Below are positions 1-6,317 of a stretch of 8,583 bases of DNA, piece after piece. Position numbers and translations under genes: made by a program. The stretch's first letter is position 1, and every line of letters begins with the position of its first letter. The notes under the pieces were generated by a model. The model ran no database searches. It was not told where the DNA came from and worked only from the letters and a program-made list of their open reading frames with translations. The stretch comes from Candidatus Aminicenantota bacterium (GTDB lineage Bacteria > Acidobacteriota > Aminicenantia > Aminicenantales > Aminicenantaceae): positions 1-8,583 of the forward strand of contig JAFGNQ010000443.1 in assembly GCA_016926925.1 (NCBI GenBank), in the 5' to 3' direction.

Positions 1-2
1 GG

Positions 3-30
3 TTGACGATAACGGTTAATGTACTATACT
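3..30 (+). promoter_or_regulatory. Sigma70-type promoter of the rubrerythrin-like gene
   Basis: A -35 box TTGACG (3-8) and a -10 box TATACT (25-30) are separated by 16 bases. Both are one mismatch from consensus. Transcription would start near base 37, leaving a very short 5' leader that contains the ribosome binding site AGGAGG (38-43). The stretch GGTTAATGTACTATACTA resembles the spacer and -10 region of the promoter at 1164-1192, which faces this one across the convergent gene pair. Confidence 0.65.
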
Positions 31-52
31 AAGGGATAGGAGGAATAATGAA

Positions 53-529
53 ATGAGTCATGTATTCAGTGCCGACGAAATTCTAGAGATGGCAGAACAG
101 ATTGAGAGAAACGGCGCCAAATTCTATAGAGATTCCGCTGAAAATGTGGACGATGCTATCGAAAGAAAATTTCTGCTCCAACTCGCCGGGATGGAAGACC
201 ACCACCTTAAAACTTTTACCGCCATGAGAGCGCAGTTGTCCGGGAAAGAGCATGAATCTCCGGCATTTGATCCCGATCAAGAAGCCGGAATGTATCTCAA
301 GTCATTGGCCGATGCCAAAGTATTTTTTGAAAAAGATATGGACAGCTCTTCGCTCGAGGAGATCTATAAGACGGCCATACTGGCAGAAAAAGACTCTATC
401 GCTTTCTACATAGGGATGAAAGATCTCGTCCCCGAATATTTGGGTAAAGACAAGCTGGATGCGATCATTAAAGAGGAAATGCAGCACATCAAAACCCTCA
501 ATCAGAAGCTGATCGTTCTTAAAAAATGA
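53..529 (+). CDS. Rubrerythrin/ferritin-like diiron protein without rubredoxin domain
   Basis: The 158-residue protein is predicted to be a cytoplasmic four-helix diiron protein of the rubrerythrin-type ferritin-like superfamily. It shows the family pattern twice: a helix with a ligand Glu (E18, in an E-x-x-G-x-x-F-Y context) followed by E48-x-x-H51, then E112 (in A-E-K-D-S-x-A-F-Y) followed by E142-x-x-H145. These would supply the carboxylate and histidine ligands of the two irons. It contains no cysteine, so the C-terminal rubredoxin domain of classical rubrerythrin is absent. Family members act in peroxide reduction or iron handling; the partner here is unknown. The start at 53 is preferred because AGGAGG lies nine bases upstream. 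An ATG at 48 opens only a two-codon frame (ATG AAA TGA) overlapping the real start. The gene appears monocistronic, and the next gene converges on it after 15 bases. Confidence 0.85.
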   Translation: MSHVFSADEILEMAEQIERNGAKFYRDSAENVDDAIERKFLLQLAGMEDHHLKTFTAMRAQLSGKEHESPAFDPDQEAGMYLKSLADAKVFFEKDMDSSSLEEIYKTAILAEKDSIAFYIGMKDLVPEYLGKDKLDAIIKEEMQHIKTLNQKLIVLKK

Positions 530-544
530 ATATTCCTCCGGTTT

Positions 545-973
545 TCAGGAATTGAGAGAGAGCAAGGTATCGGTTAGTATTTTAAAAAAACTCTGAACAT
601 ATCCGGAACTCGCTTTAAAATCGGCATCTTGGCCTGGAACTACCGCATGGCAAGTAACATCAATGCGGTTCCCTTCTCTGCGAATGAGGATGTTCATGTG
701 CGGCGGCAGATAGAGCCGGTCTGGGTTCTTGATCGCTTGCGCATAGATGAACCCGCTTTCTCTCATCTCTTTCTGGACCGCGAATTCCATTTTAGCCAGC
801 GACAGCATTACGGCATTCCAGATATCCTCAAAGGCCATGTGTTCGAATTTTTTTGTCTCCTGAAGGGGTGATTGTGCCCTGTTATCCTTCCGTAGCGGGG
901 AGCAGCATGCAAAAAAAACAAGCAACACACAGAGCGAAGCCGATCTGATTCGAAAGCGCTTCAACCGAGACAT
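545..973 (-). CDS. Putative lipoprotein, function unknown
   Basis: The 142-residue protein begins with a basic segment (RLKRFRIR) and a hydrophobic stretch (about 12-22) ending in FFACCS. This is an export signal with a weak, non-canonical lipobox: Cys23 or Cys24 could be lipidated, but Phe at -3 or -2 is unusual. The mature part has a predicted mixed alpha/beta composition, with an amphipathic helix around FEDIWNAVMLSLAKMEF and strands ending in RIDVTCHAVV. I do not recognise a named family; small periplasmic lipoproteins of the DUF type often look like this. Its ATG overlaps the stop of the upstream small ORF by one base (TAATG), and AGGAAAA lies just before it, so the two are probably translationally coupled. 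No strong terminator follows before the convergent rubrerythrin gene. Confidence 0.7.
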   Translation of the reverse strand: MSRLKRFRIRSASLCVLLVFFACCSPLRKDNRAQSPLQETKKFEHMAFEDIWNAVMLSLAKMEFAVQKEMRESGFIYAQAIKNPDRLYLPPHMNILIRREGNRIDVTCHAVVPGQDADFKASSGYVQSFFKILTDTLLSLNS

Positions 974-1107
974 TATTTTCCTATAGGTTCCACAACGGAT
1001 ATCTCGATTTCGTCCGGAGCCCCGAATTCAGACCGTACCATACCGAGTGATGACAGCACTGAGATGATGATCATAAAACATAAACTCATACGAATTCGCA
1101 CCCTCAT
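973..1107 (-). CDS. Small secreted-peptide ORF (44 aa) coupled to the lipoprotein
   Basis: This ORF is too short for most gene finders. Reading down from ATG at 1107-1105, the 44-residue product starts MRVRIRM, continues with a hydrophobic core SLCFMIIISVLSSLGMV and ends with an acidic, proline-containing tail, EFGAPDEIEISVVEPIGK. This is a Sec-signal arrangement: arginine-rich n-region, h-region, then small or polar residues where a signal peptidase could cut, leaving about 18-20 residues. Support for it being real comes from a strong promoter about 57 bases upstream, the signal-like composition, and its TAA overlapping the lipoprotein ATG (TAATG). The Shine-Dalgarno at the first ATG is weak. 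An alternative start at Met7 (1089) has GAGGG about 11 bases upstream. It could instead be a translated leader or a decayed longer gene. No homologue is known to me. Confidence 0.5.
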   Translation of the reverse strand: MRVRIRMSLCFMIIISVLSSLGMVRSEFGAPDEIEISVVEPIGK

Positions 1108-1163
1108 CTTTTCATTCTCTAATGACCTTTTTAAAATATCATTCCCTACGCTTACGTCACTCT

Positions 1164-1192
1164 AGAATAGTCATTAATCCCAAAAGAGTCAA
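1164..1192 (-). promoter_or_regulatory. Sigma70-type promoter for the small peptide-lipoprotein unit
   Basis: On the minus strand, TTGACT (1192-1187) and TATTCT (1169-1164) are separated by exactly 17 bases, close to the consensus for both boxes and spacing. Transcription would begin near 1157, about 50 bases before the small ORF start at 1107. The interval 1108-1256 otherwise holds no gene. No clear terminator follows the permease stop at 1257, so some read-through from the permease is possible. Confidence 0.7.
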
Positions 1193-1256
1193 CCAAAGGA
1201 AACAGGCAACTTTTACAGAGGTGAAGAAAATAGATAACGGTCTTTTTTTTAAGCGA

Positions 1257-3671
1257 CTACTCGTATTTAAGAGATTCGGCGGGACTGCTGAACGCTGCTT
1301 TTACAGCTTGATAGCCGACCGTCCCTACGGCGATAAATAACGCGAGCAGGGTAGCGAATACAAAGGTTGTCACTGCCAAGCCTACTCTGTAAGCAAAGTT
1401 TCGCAGCCAGGAATTCATAAGAAAATATGCGATGGGCCAAGCGATGACAGCGGCAAGAAAAACCCACTTCGTAAATTCACGGATCAGCATAAAGATGATA
1501 TTGGGAATAGAAGCCCCTAAGACTTTGCGGATTCCTATTTCTTTGGTGCGCTGCTCCGTAGTGAACGAGGTCAAGCCAAAGAGCCCCAAACATCCGATAA
1601 TGATGGCAAGGATTGTGAAATAGCGAAAGAGCTTTTCCAGCCGTTCCTCCGTTCTGTACAGCGCATCGAAACGGTCATCTATGAATTCGTACTCAAAAGG
1701 ATATTGTGTGTCGAATTCAGCCCATTTGGATTTCATAAAAGCGAGAGTCTCTTGAATTCGTTCCGGCTTGACTCTCACCGAGATCAAAGTGAAATTTCCC
1801 CATGGATTCCGCGCAAGCAAGAGCATGGGGCCAATTTCCTTATGGAGGGATTGAAAATGATAATCCCTCACCACCCCGACAACCTTGTACTTTATCCGCT
1901 CTGTAGCGGAGTTGAACAATTCGATTTCTTTGCCGATGGGCTCATCCAGCCATCCAAGCGACTTCACCGCGGCTTCGTTGATGACGGCTGACTCACCGGC
2001 ATCAAAAGGATATTCCTTGGAAAAATACCGGCCTCTAATAACTTCCATCTTATAGGTATCCACAAAATCCTCATCCACCCACTGGCCGAACAGCATAGAC
2101 ATCTCACTCGGAGGTTTATCGGTGGCATGAAACATGGAGTATGTGGATTCACCCAAAGGCGGCGTATCCGAAGCGGATGCACTTAGGATATTGGGATGAC
2201 GCAGCATCTCGGTTTTTATAGACTCGAATCGCTTTTGTGTCTCGGGGCTGCGCAAGCGGAATGAAATGATATGATCCATATCATAGCCCAGCTTCTTGTT
2301 CCTGATATAATGCAACTGATCATTTATAATGAAAGTACCGATGATCAATACGATGGAGACCACGAACTGGAGAGCGACCAGGCCAATCCGCAATCCAGAG
2401 CTTTTAACGCCTCTTCTCAATCGTCCTTGAATGACCTCGACCGGACGGAATGCCGACAGAAAAAAAGCCGGGTAGCTTCCTCCGATAAGACTTGTGATCG
2501 CGAAAAGGGCCAATATACCAAGTAAGATTTCCGTTTTCATAAAATAAACGACACTCAGCTCTTTGCCCGAAATATTCTCGAAAACAGGCATCAGGACAAT
2601 AACAAGAAAGACGGCAATGACAATGGAGATTAACGTAAGGAAGGTGGATTCACTTAAAAACTGCTTGATGAGCTGTTTCCTCTGGGCACCCACGACTTTC
2701 CTCAACCCGACTTCTTTGGCCCTGTTGGCCGAGCGGGCTGTGGTCAGGTTCATGAAATTCAGGCAGGCTATCAAAAGAATGAAGAGGCCGATTCCTGAAA
2801 AGAGATAGACGTAAGAGATATCGCCAACCCGCTCCAATTCGTTTTCCCTGTCGGAATGCAAATAGATATTGGTCAGCGGTTGCAGCTCGACTTGAACAGA
2901 GGCCCCGATCGCTTTGAGCACAAGCCCGAGATGCTTGTTTAAATGGTCCGTAAATTTTTGGCCCAAGGCCTTGAAATCCGTTTTCTCCCCGAGCAAAATG
3001 TACGTGTAGTAATTGAGGTTGCCCATCAAATCCTGAATTTTGTTCCCTGTTGGTTTGAGGTTAAGGGATTCAAAGGAAGCAAAGAAATCCGGCCTGAAAA
3101 GGGATGTCTGCGGGATATGCTTCATGACCCCGGTAACCATGTACAATGATTCCTGGTTGACCTGCAGGCTCTTTCCTATGGGATCTTCGCTCCCGAAATA
3201 CTTTTCTGCCATTTCTTCTGTGATGACTATTGTGTTCGGTTCGACCAGAGCCTGTTCCGGATTCCCGCTGATCAACGCAAAGGAAAACACATCGAAAAGC
3301 ATGCTGTCTGCCCAGAGCAATTTTTCCTCATAAAAAACCGCATCTCCGTATTGAACGACTTTTTTGCCGCCGTATCCGGTGAAGCGCACAATATTTTCTA
3401 TCTCGGAAAAATCCTCCTTGAGCACCACTCCATAGGCATAAGTGGTAGACGCCGTTTTAATGGTGCCTTCCTGGTTGGTCAAACTCATATTCACCCGGAA
3501 GATCCTTCCGGATTTTTGATGATACCGGTCAAAGCTCAACTCGTTCTTGACATAAAAAAGGATGAAAAGGCAGCAGGCGACACCCAATGCAAGGCCCAAT
3601 ATATTCAAACCCGAATAAAGTTTATTCCTATATAGGTTTCGCAAAGCGACTTTCAGGTAATTTTTAAACAT
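1257..3671 (-). CDS. MacB/FtsX-type ABC transporter permease, two-half (804 aa)
   Basis: This is an inner-membrane permease of the MacB/FtsX (type VII ABC) superfamily in its duplicated eight-helix form. The first half has a membrane segment at about 19-41, a periplasmic MacB_PCD-type domain at about 42-285, and segments near 286-308, 342-362 and 379-403. The second half has a segment near 428-450, a second periplasmic domain (about 451-683), and segments near 684-704, 733-754 and 766-787. The cytoplasmic coupling motif occurs in both halves: RAKEVGLRKVVGA (317-329) and RTKEIGIRKVLGA (708-720). The family moves lipids or lipoproteins, exports antibiotics or peptides, or transmits force across the envelope; the substrate here is unknown. 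No ATPase gene adjoins it, and the met unit upstream ends in a terminator. An in-frame TGA two codons before the ATG fixes the 5' limit. No good Shine-Dalgarno is adjacent; GGAGG lies about 40 bases upstream. Confidence 0.9.
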   Translation of the reverse strand: MFKNYLKVALRNLYRNKLYSGLNILGLALGVACCLFILFYVKNELSFDRYHQKSGRIFRVNMSLTNQEGTIKTASTTYAYGVVLKEDFSEIENIVRFTGYGGKKVVQYGDAVFYEEKLLWADSMLFDVFSFALISGNPEQALVEPNTIVITEEMAEKYFGSEDPIGKSLQVNQESLYMVTGVMKHIPQTSLFRPDFFASFESLNLKPTGNKIQDLMGNLNYYTYILLGEKTDFKALGQKFTDHLNKHLGLVLKAIGASVQVELQPLTNIYLHSDRENELERVGDISYVYLFSGIGLFILLIACLNFMNLTTARSANRAKEVGLRKVVGAQRKQLIKQFLSESTFLTLISIVIAVFLVIVLMPVFENISGKELSVVYFMKTEILLGILALFAITSLIGGSYPAFFLSAFRPVEVIQGRLRRGVKSSGLRIGLVALQFVVSIVLIIGTFIINDQLHYIRNKKLGYDMDHIISFRLRSPETQKRFESIKTEMLRHPNILSASASDTPPLGESTYSMFHATDKPPSEMSMLFGQWVDEDFVDTYKMEVIRGRYFSKEYPFDAGESAVINEAAVKSLGWLDEPIGKEIELFNSATERIKYKVVGVVRDYHFQSLHKEIGPMLLLARNPWGNFTLISVRVKPERIQETLAFMKSKWAEFDTQYPFEYEFIDDRFDALYRTEERLEKLFRYFTILAIIIGCLGLFGLTSFTTEQRTKEIGIRKVLGASIPNIIFMLIREFTKWVFLAAVIAWPIAYFLMNSWLRNFAYRVGLAVTTFVFATLLALFIAVGTVGYQAVKAAFSSPAESLKYE

Positions 3672-3710
3672 TATTCAGTTAATAATATCTCAAACTTCAC
3701 TTTAATATAC

Positions 3711-3732
3711 GAACTTCCTCCGCCAAAAGTTC
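3711..3732. repeat. Short inverted repeat upstream of the permease gene
   Basis: GAACTT (3711-3716) and AAGTTC (3727-3732) form a 6-base inverted repeat with a 10-base spacer. It lies in the only stretch that could hold a permease promoter, between the terminator at 3736-3795 and the start at 3671. On the minus strand the spacer carries GGAGG, and a possible -10 box TATATT (3709-3704) lies just after it, but I find no convincing -35 partner. It could be an operator half-site pair or chance. Confidence 0.3.
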
Positions 3733-3735
3733 AGG

Positions 3736-3795
3736 GGAAAAAACCACTGACATTAGGCAATAGATGTCCTGAGAAAAAGAGTGTCAGTGGTTTTT
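3736..3795 (-). terminator. Rho-independent terminator of the met unit
   Basis: On the minus strand, 14 bases after the metW stop, a perfect 14-bp stem is formed by 3795-3782 (AAAAACCACTGACA) and 3752-3739. Its loop is 29 bases, and a run of six T follows the GC-containing part CCACTGACA. The loop is longer than usual for an intrinsic terminator, but the stem and T-run are clear. It separates the methionine genes from the permease. Confidence 0.7.
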
Positions 3796-3809
3796 ATGAA
3801 TAATCCAGA

Positions 3810-4406
3810 TCAGATGGTGAGGAGGAAGATGCCATATCTAGCAAACCAGTTCGGCATAAAGCGGGCAATTTTTCCGGCGGACTCTTTGTAATGAGACGAA
3901 ATCGATAGATCCCGGAGGATCTTGATTCTGTACTTGGCGCAAAAAATGCGAAAATCCCTCAACGTGATCACGCGAATATTGGGAGTGTTGTACCACTCAT
4001 ACGGGAGCTCTTCTGTCACCGGAGCCTTACTCGTCAGCAATAACTGGAGCTTGATGCTGTAATGATTGAAACAGGGAAAGCTGACAATCCCCTTCTTCCC
4101 GATCCGGAGCATTTCCTTGATCACCCTTTCAGGCCGATATACCTGCTGAAGGGTTTGACTCAAGATCACATAATCAAAGGTTCCGTCGGCATAGTCTTTG
4201 GTTTCTTCATTGATGTCGCCTTGTAAAACGGACAGCCCCCGAGAAATTGCTTCTACAGCTTTTGCTTCGTCAATCTCTATTCCTGTACCCTCGACTTGCC
4301 GGTCTTTTATGAGAAACTCCAATAAGTCACCCCGTCCACACCCTAAATCCAGCACACGACTCTTTCCTTCTATAAGATCGGCGATGATCTTCAAATCGAA
4401 ACGCAT
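3810..4406 (-). CDS. metW: MetW-like class I methyltransferase-fold protein
   Basis: The 198-residue product matches MetW, the partner protein encoded with MetX in many bacteria and reported to act with it in homoserine O-acylation. Visible features of the Rossmann-type methyltransferase fold are the SAM-binding motif VLDLGCGRGDLL (18-29), an acidic end of strand 2 (GIEID, 42-46), GDINE (63-67), and a post-strand-4 segment, FDYVILSQTLQQV, that is typical of MetW. The C-terminal part, with LPYEWYNTPNIRVITLRDF, is also characteristic of the family. Length is normal (about 195-210). It lies 38 bases after metX on the same strand. AGGAG sits about eight bases before the ATG at 4406, and a strong terminator follows. 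Biochemical methyl transfer by MetW has, as far as I know, not been the established role. Confidence 0.93.
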   Translation of the reverse strand: MRFDLKIIADLIEGKSRVLDLGCGRGDLLEFLIKDRQVEGTGIEIDEAKAVEAISRGLSVLQGDINEETKDYADGTFDYVILSQTLQQVYRPERVIKEMLRIGKKGIVSFPCFNHYSIKLQLLLTSKAPVTEELPYEWYNTPNIRVITLRDFRIFCAKYRIKILRDLSISSHYKESAGKIARFMPNWFARYGIFLLTI

Positions 4407-4444
4407 GGGAATTCTCCTCTTATGGATTCTTTCATTTTAACTCC

Positions 4445-5614
4445 CTATTTTATTCCACTATAAATCCTGTCGATAAATCCTGAAATGAGCCTGGTGAGTT
4501 GATCATGAGCCAGAAGGAATGAGTCATGGCCGAAATCCGTCTCTATCTCGCAGAAACTCACATCCAAACCCGCCTTTTTCATAGCTTTGACCATCTCTTT
4601 GGACTGAACCGTGGGATAGAGCCAATCCGAGGAAAAAGAGATAACCAGAAATTTCGCCGAACATCGGCGGAAGGCCTTGATCAAAGACCCATTCCCTTTC
4701 TGCTCTCCCAGGTCGAAATAATCGGAAGCCTTGGTGATATAGAGGTAAGAGTTCGCATCGAAACGCTCTACGAATTTCTTACCTTGATGGTGAAGATAAC
4801 TTTCAACTTGGAAATCACCGGAAAAATCATACTTGAAAGCATTGTTTTCATGCAGGCGGCGCCCGAATTTTCTGTGCATCGAATCCTCGGAAAGATAAGA
4901 TATATGACCTATCATTCGCGCCAAGGCGAGTCCCTTCTCGGGTTTGACCGAGGCGTAATAACTGCCGCCGTTCCAGTCGGGATCGGCCATGATAGCCTGC
5001 CTTTGCGCTTCGGACAGGCCGATGGCCAGAGCAGACCGTTTGCACGTACTGGCAATCGGGATTACGGATTCTACCATTTGCGGCTGGCTGACCGCCCATT
5101 CGATAGCCTGCATTCCCCCGATCGATCCTCCGATCAAACAGAGGAACTTCTTTATCCCCAAATGATCAACCAGCTGTTTCTGAGCCTTAACCATATCGGA
5201 AATCGTGATTAGCGGGAAACTCAAGCCGTATTCCCGGCCGGTCTCGGGATTGATAGAGGCCGGGCCTGTTGAACCATAGCAGCTCCCTATGAGATTGGAA
5301 CAGATAACAAAATACTTATCCGTATCGATCCCTTTTCCAGGTCCGATCATGTTGTCCCACCAGCCGGGTTTTTCATCAGCCGCCGAATAATACCCGGCAG
5401 CATGCGAGTTTCCAGATAAGGCATGGAAGACCATAACCGCATTTCTCTTACTTTCATCCAGTTCACCGTAAGTTTCATAGGCCATGGTAATCGGCCCCAG
5501 CTTCTTACCGCACTGGAGAGACATCTCATTGGGAGGCTCGGCAAAATTGAACAGCTGTTTTTCCACTTCGCCCACAGAGATTCCGTTTTTGTCATAGCCG
5601 CTGTATTCACTCAT
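4445..5614 (-). CDS. metX: Homoserine O-acetyltransferase MetX
   Basis: MetX is a cytoplasmic alpha/beta-hydrolase enzyme that acylates the hydroxyl of L-homoserine, usually from acetyl-CoA, the first committed step of methionine synthesis. The 389-residue protein has the family N-terminus (GPITMAYETYGEL), FHALSGNSHAAG, the WWD segment and NLIGSCYGSTGPAS. The nucleophile elbow is GGSIGGMQ with Ser164, followed by Asp330 in SSDWLYPT and His363 in DFGHDSF, a complete Ser-Asp-His triad. ATG at 5614 is chosen because AAGGAG lies seven bases upstream; an in-frame TTG one codon earlier is too close to that site. It directly follows the remains of metY and precedes metW. Acetyl versus succinyl specificity cannot be settled by eye, since some MetX-family enzymes use succinyl-CoA. 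The gene itself shows no lesion. Confidence 0.95.
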   Translation of the reverse strand: MSEYSGYDKNGISVGEVEKQLFNFAEPPNEMSLQCGKKLGPITMAYETYGELDESKRNAVMVFHALSGNSHAAGYYSAADEKPGWWDNMIGPGKGIDTDKYFVICSNLIGSCYGSTGPASINPETGREYGLSFPLITISDMVKAQKQLVDHLGIKKFLCLIGGSIGGMQAIEWAVSQPQMVESVIPIASTCKRSALAIGLSEAQRQAIMADPDWNGGSYYASVKPEKGLALARMIGHISYLSEDSMHRKFGRRLHENNAFKYDFSGDFQVESYLHHQGKKFVERFDANSYLYITKASDYFDLGEQKGNGSLIKAFRRCSAKFLVISFSSDWLYPTVQSKEMVKAMKKAGLDVSFCEIETDFGHDSFLLAHDQLTRLISGFIDRIYSGIK

Positions 5615-5630
5615 CAATCAGCTCCTTTTC

Positions 5631-5949
<319 letters not shown>

Positions 5950-6156
5950 GCATTCCTCCTTCGGCATAGAGCCTTAATCATGTCTTCTTCCTGTTTAAAT
6001 ATTACAATGCAATCAAGGAACAAGATTGGAATTGAAGCGAAGCTTGGGAATCCCGAATACAGGGGGTCTAAACGATAGAGCCCGTATCCGGGCTAGGCAT
6101 TATCATGCGGTGGGTATTGTCTTGCATAAGCCTTGTCTTATTTCTCATCTTAGGTC
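5950..6156 (-). promoter_or_regulatory. Long untranslated leader of the met unit, possible regulatory RNA
   Basis: From the predicted start near 6156 to the metY ATG, about 205 bases hold no substantial ORF. On the minus strand I see an imperfect stem, GGCTTATGC (6132-6124) with GCATGATAATGCC (6108-6096). It is followed at once by a perfect 6-bp hairpin AGCCCG-GATA-CGGGCT (6094-6079). A leader of this length before methionine genes often carries a SAM-sensing element. However, I do not find the conserved cores of SAM-I (GGCAACC) or T-box (GGTGG-ACCGCG). The stretch GCATGATAATGCCTAGCC has only a vague likeness to the 3' part of SAM-II. An 11-codon frame (ATG 5981, TGA 5948-5946) ends in an ATGA overlap with the metY start. 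Its RBS-like AGGAAGAAG is present, but the frame may be chance. Confidence 0.4.
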
Positions 6157-6162
6157 GGAATA

Positions 6163-6192
6163 ATTATACCAAAATATAAATATGCCGGGCAA
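6163..6192 (-). promoter_or_regulatory. Promoter of the metY'-metX-metW unit
   Basis: On the minus strand, a perfect -10 box TATAAT (6168-6163) is preceded by TGG, giving an extended -10 (TGnTATAAT). An acceptable -35, TTGCCC (6192-6187), lies 18 bases upstream. This is the only strong promoter I see before metX, so transcription of metX and metW still appears to run through the dead metY. It lies back to back with the aldo/keto reductase promoter at 6234-6262. Confidence 0.7.
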
Positions 6193-6233
6193 CTTTATTC
6201 TTCACCTCAAAAAAAATCGCCTGTCCCCTTTAT

Positions 6234-6262
6234 TTGACATGGTCTTTCGGATTCTCTAGAAT
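6234..6262 (+). promoter_or_regulatory. Sigma70-type promoter of the aldo/keto reductase gene
   Basis: A perfect -35 TTGACA (6234-6239) and a -10 TAGAAT (6257-6262) are spaced by 17 bases. Transcription would start near 6269, about 50 bases before the ATG at 6318. The -35 boxes of this promoter and of the divergent met promoter are only about 41 bases apart, so a regulator bound between them could affect both units. Confidence 0.75.
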
Positions 6263-6317
6263 CGGTAGTTCGAATTGATCCGTGCCATTCGGCCAACGTT
6301 TAAGATATGGAGGAAAA

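Noticed and set aside
521..552. Weak inverted repeat ATTCCT/AGGAAT between the convergent rubrerythrin and lipoprotein genes, followed on the minus strand by TTTTTT
   Set aside because: The stem is only 6 bp and AT-rich, and the T-run begins several bases after it. This is not enough to call a terminator.
1122..1340. 72-codon ORF on the + strand over the permease 3' end
   Set aside because: It overlaps the permease C-terminus and the minus-strand promoter. It has no RBS or recognisable protein features.
4526..5212. Long open frame (228 codons) on the + strand opposite metX
   Set aside because: It is antisense to a gene with a complete catalytic triad and family motifs. Its translation has no recognisable domain, and no promoter or good RBS precedes it.
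5950..6156. SAM-I riboswitch or T-box upstream of the met genes
   Set aside because: I looked for the conserved cores (GGCAACC of SAM-I, AGGGTGG-ACCGCG of T-box) on the minus strand and did not find them. Only an unclassified leader is reported.
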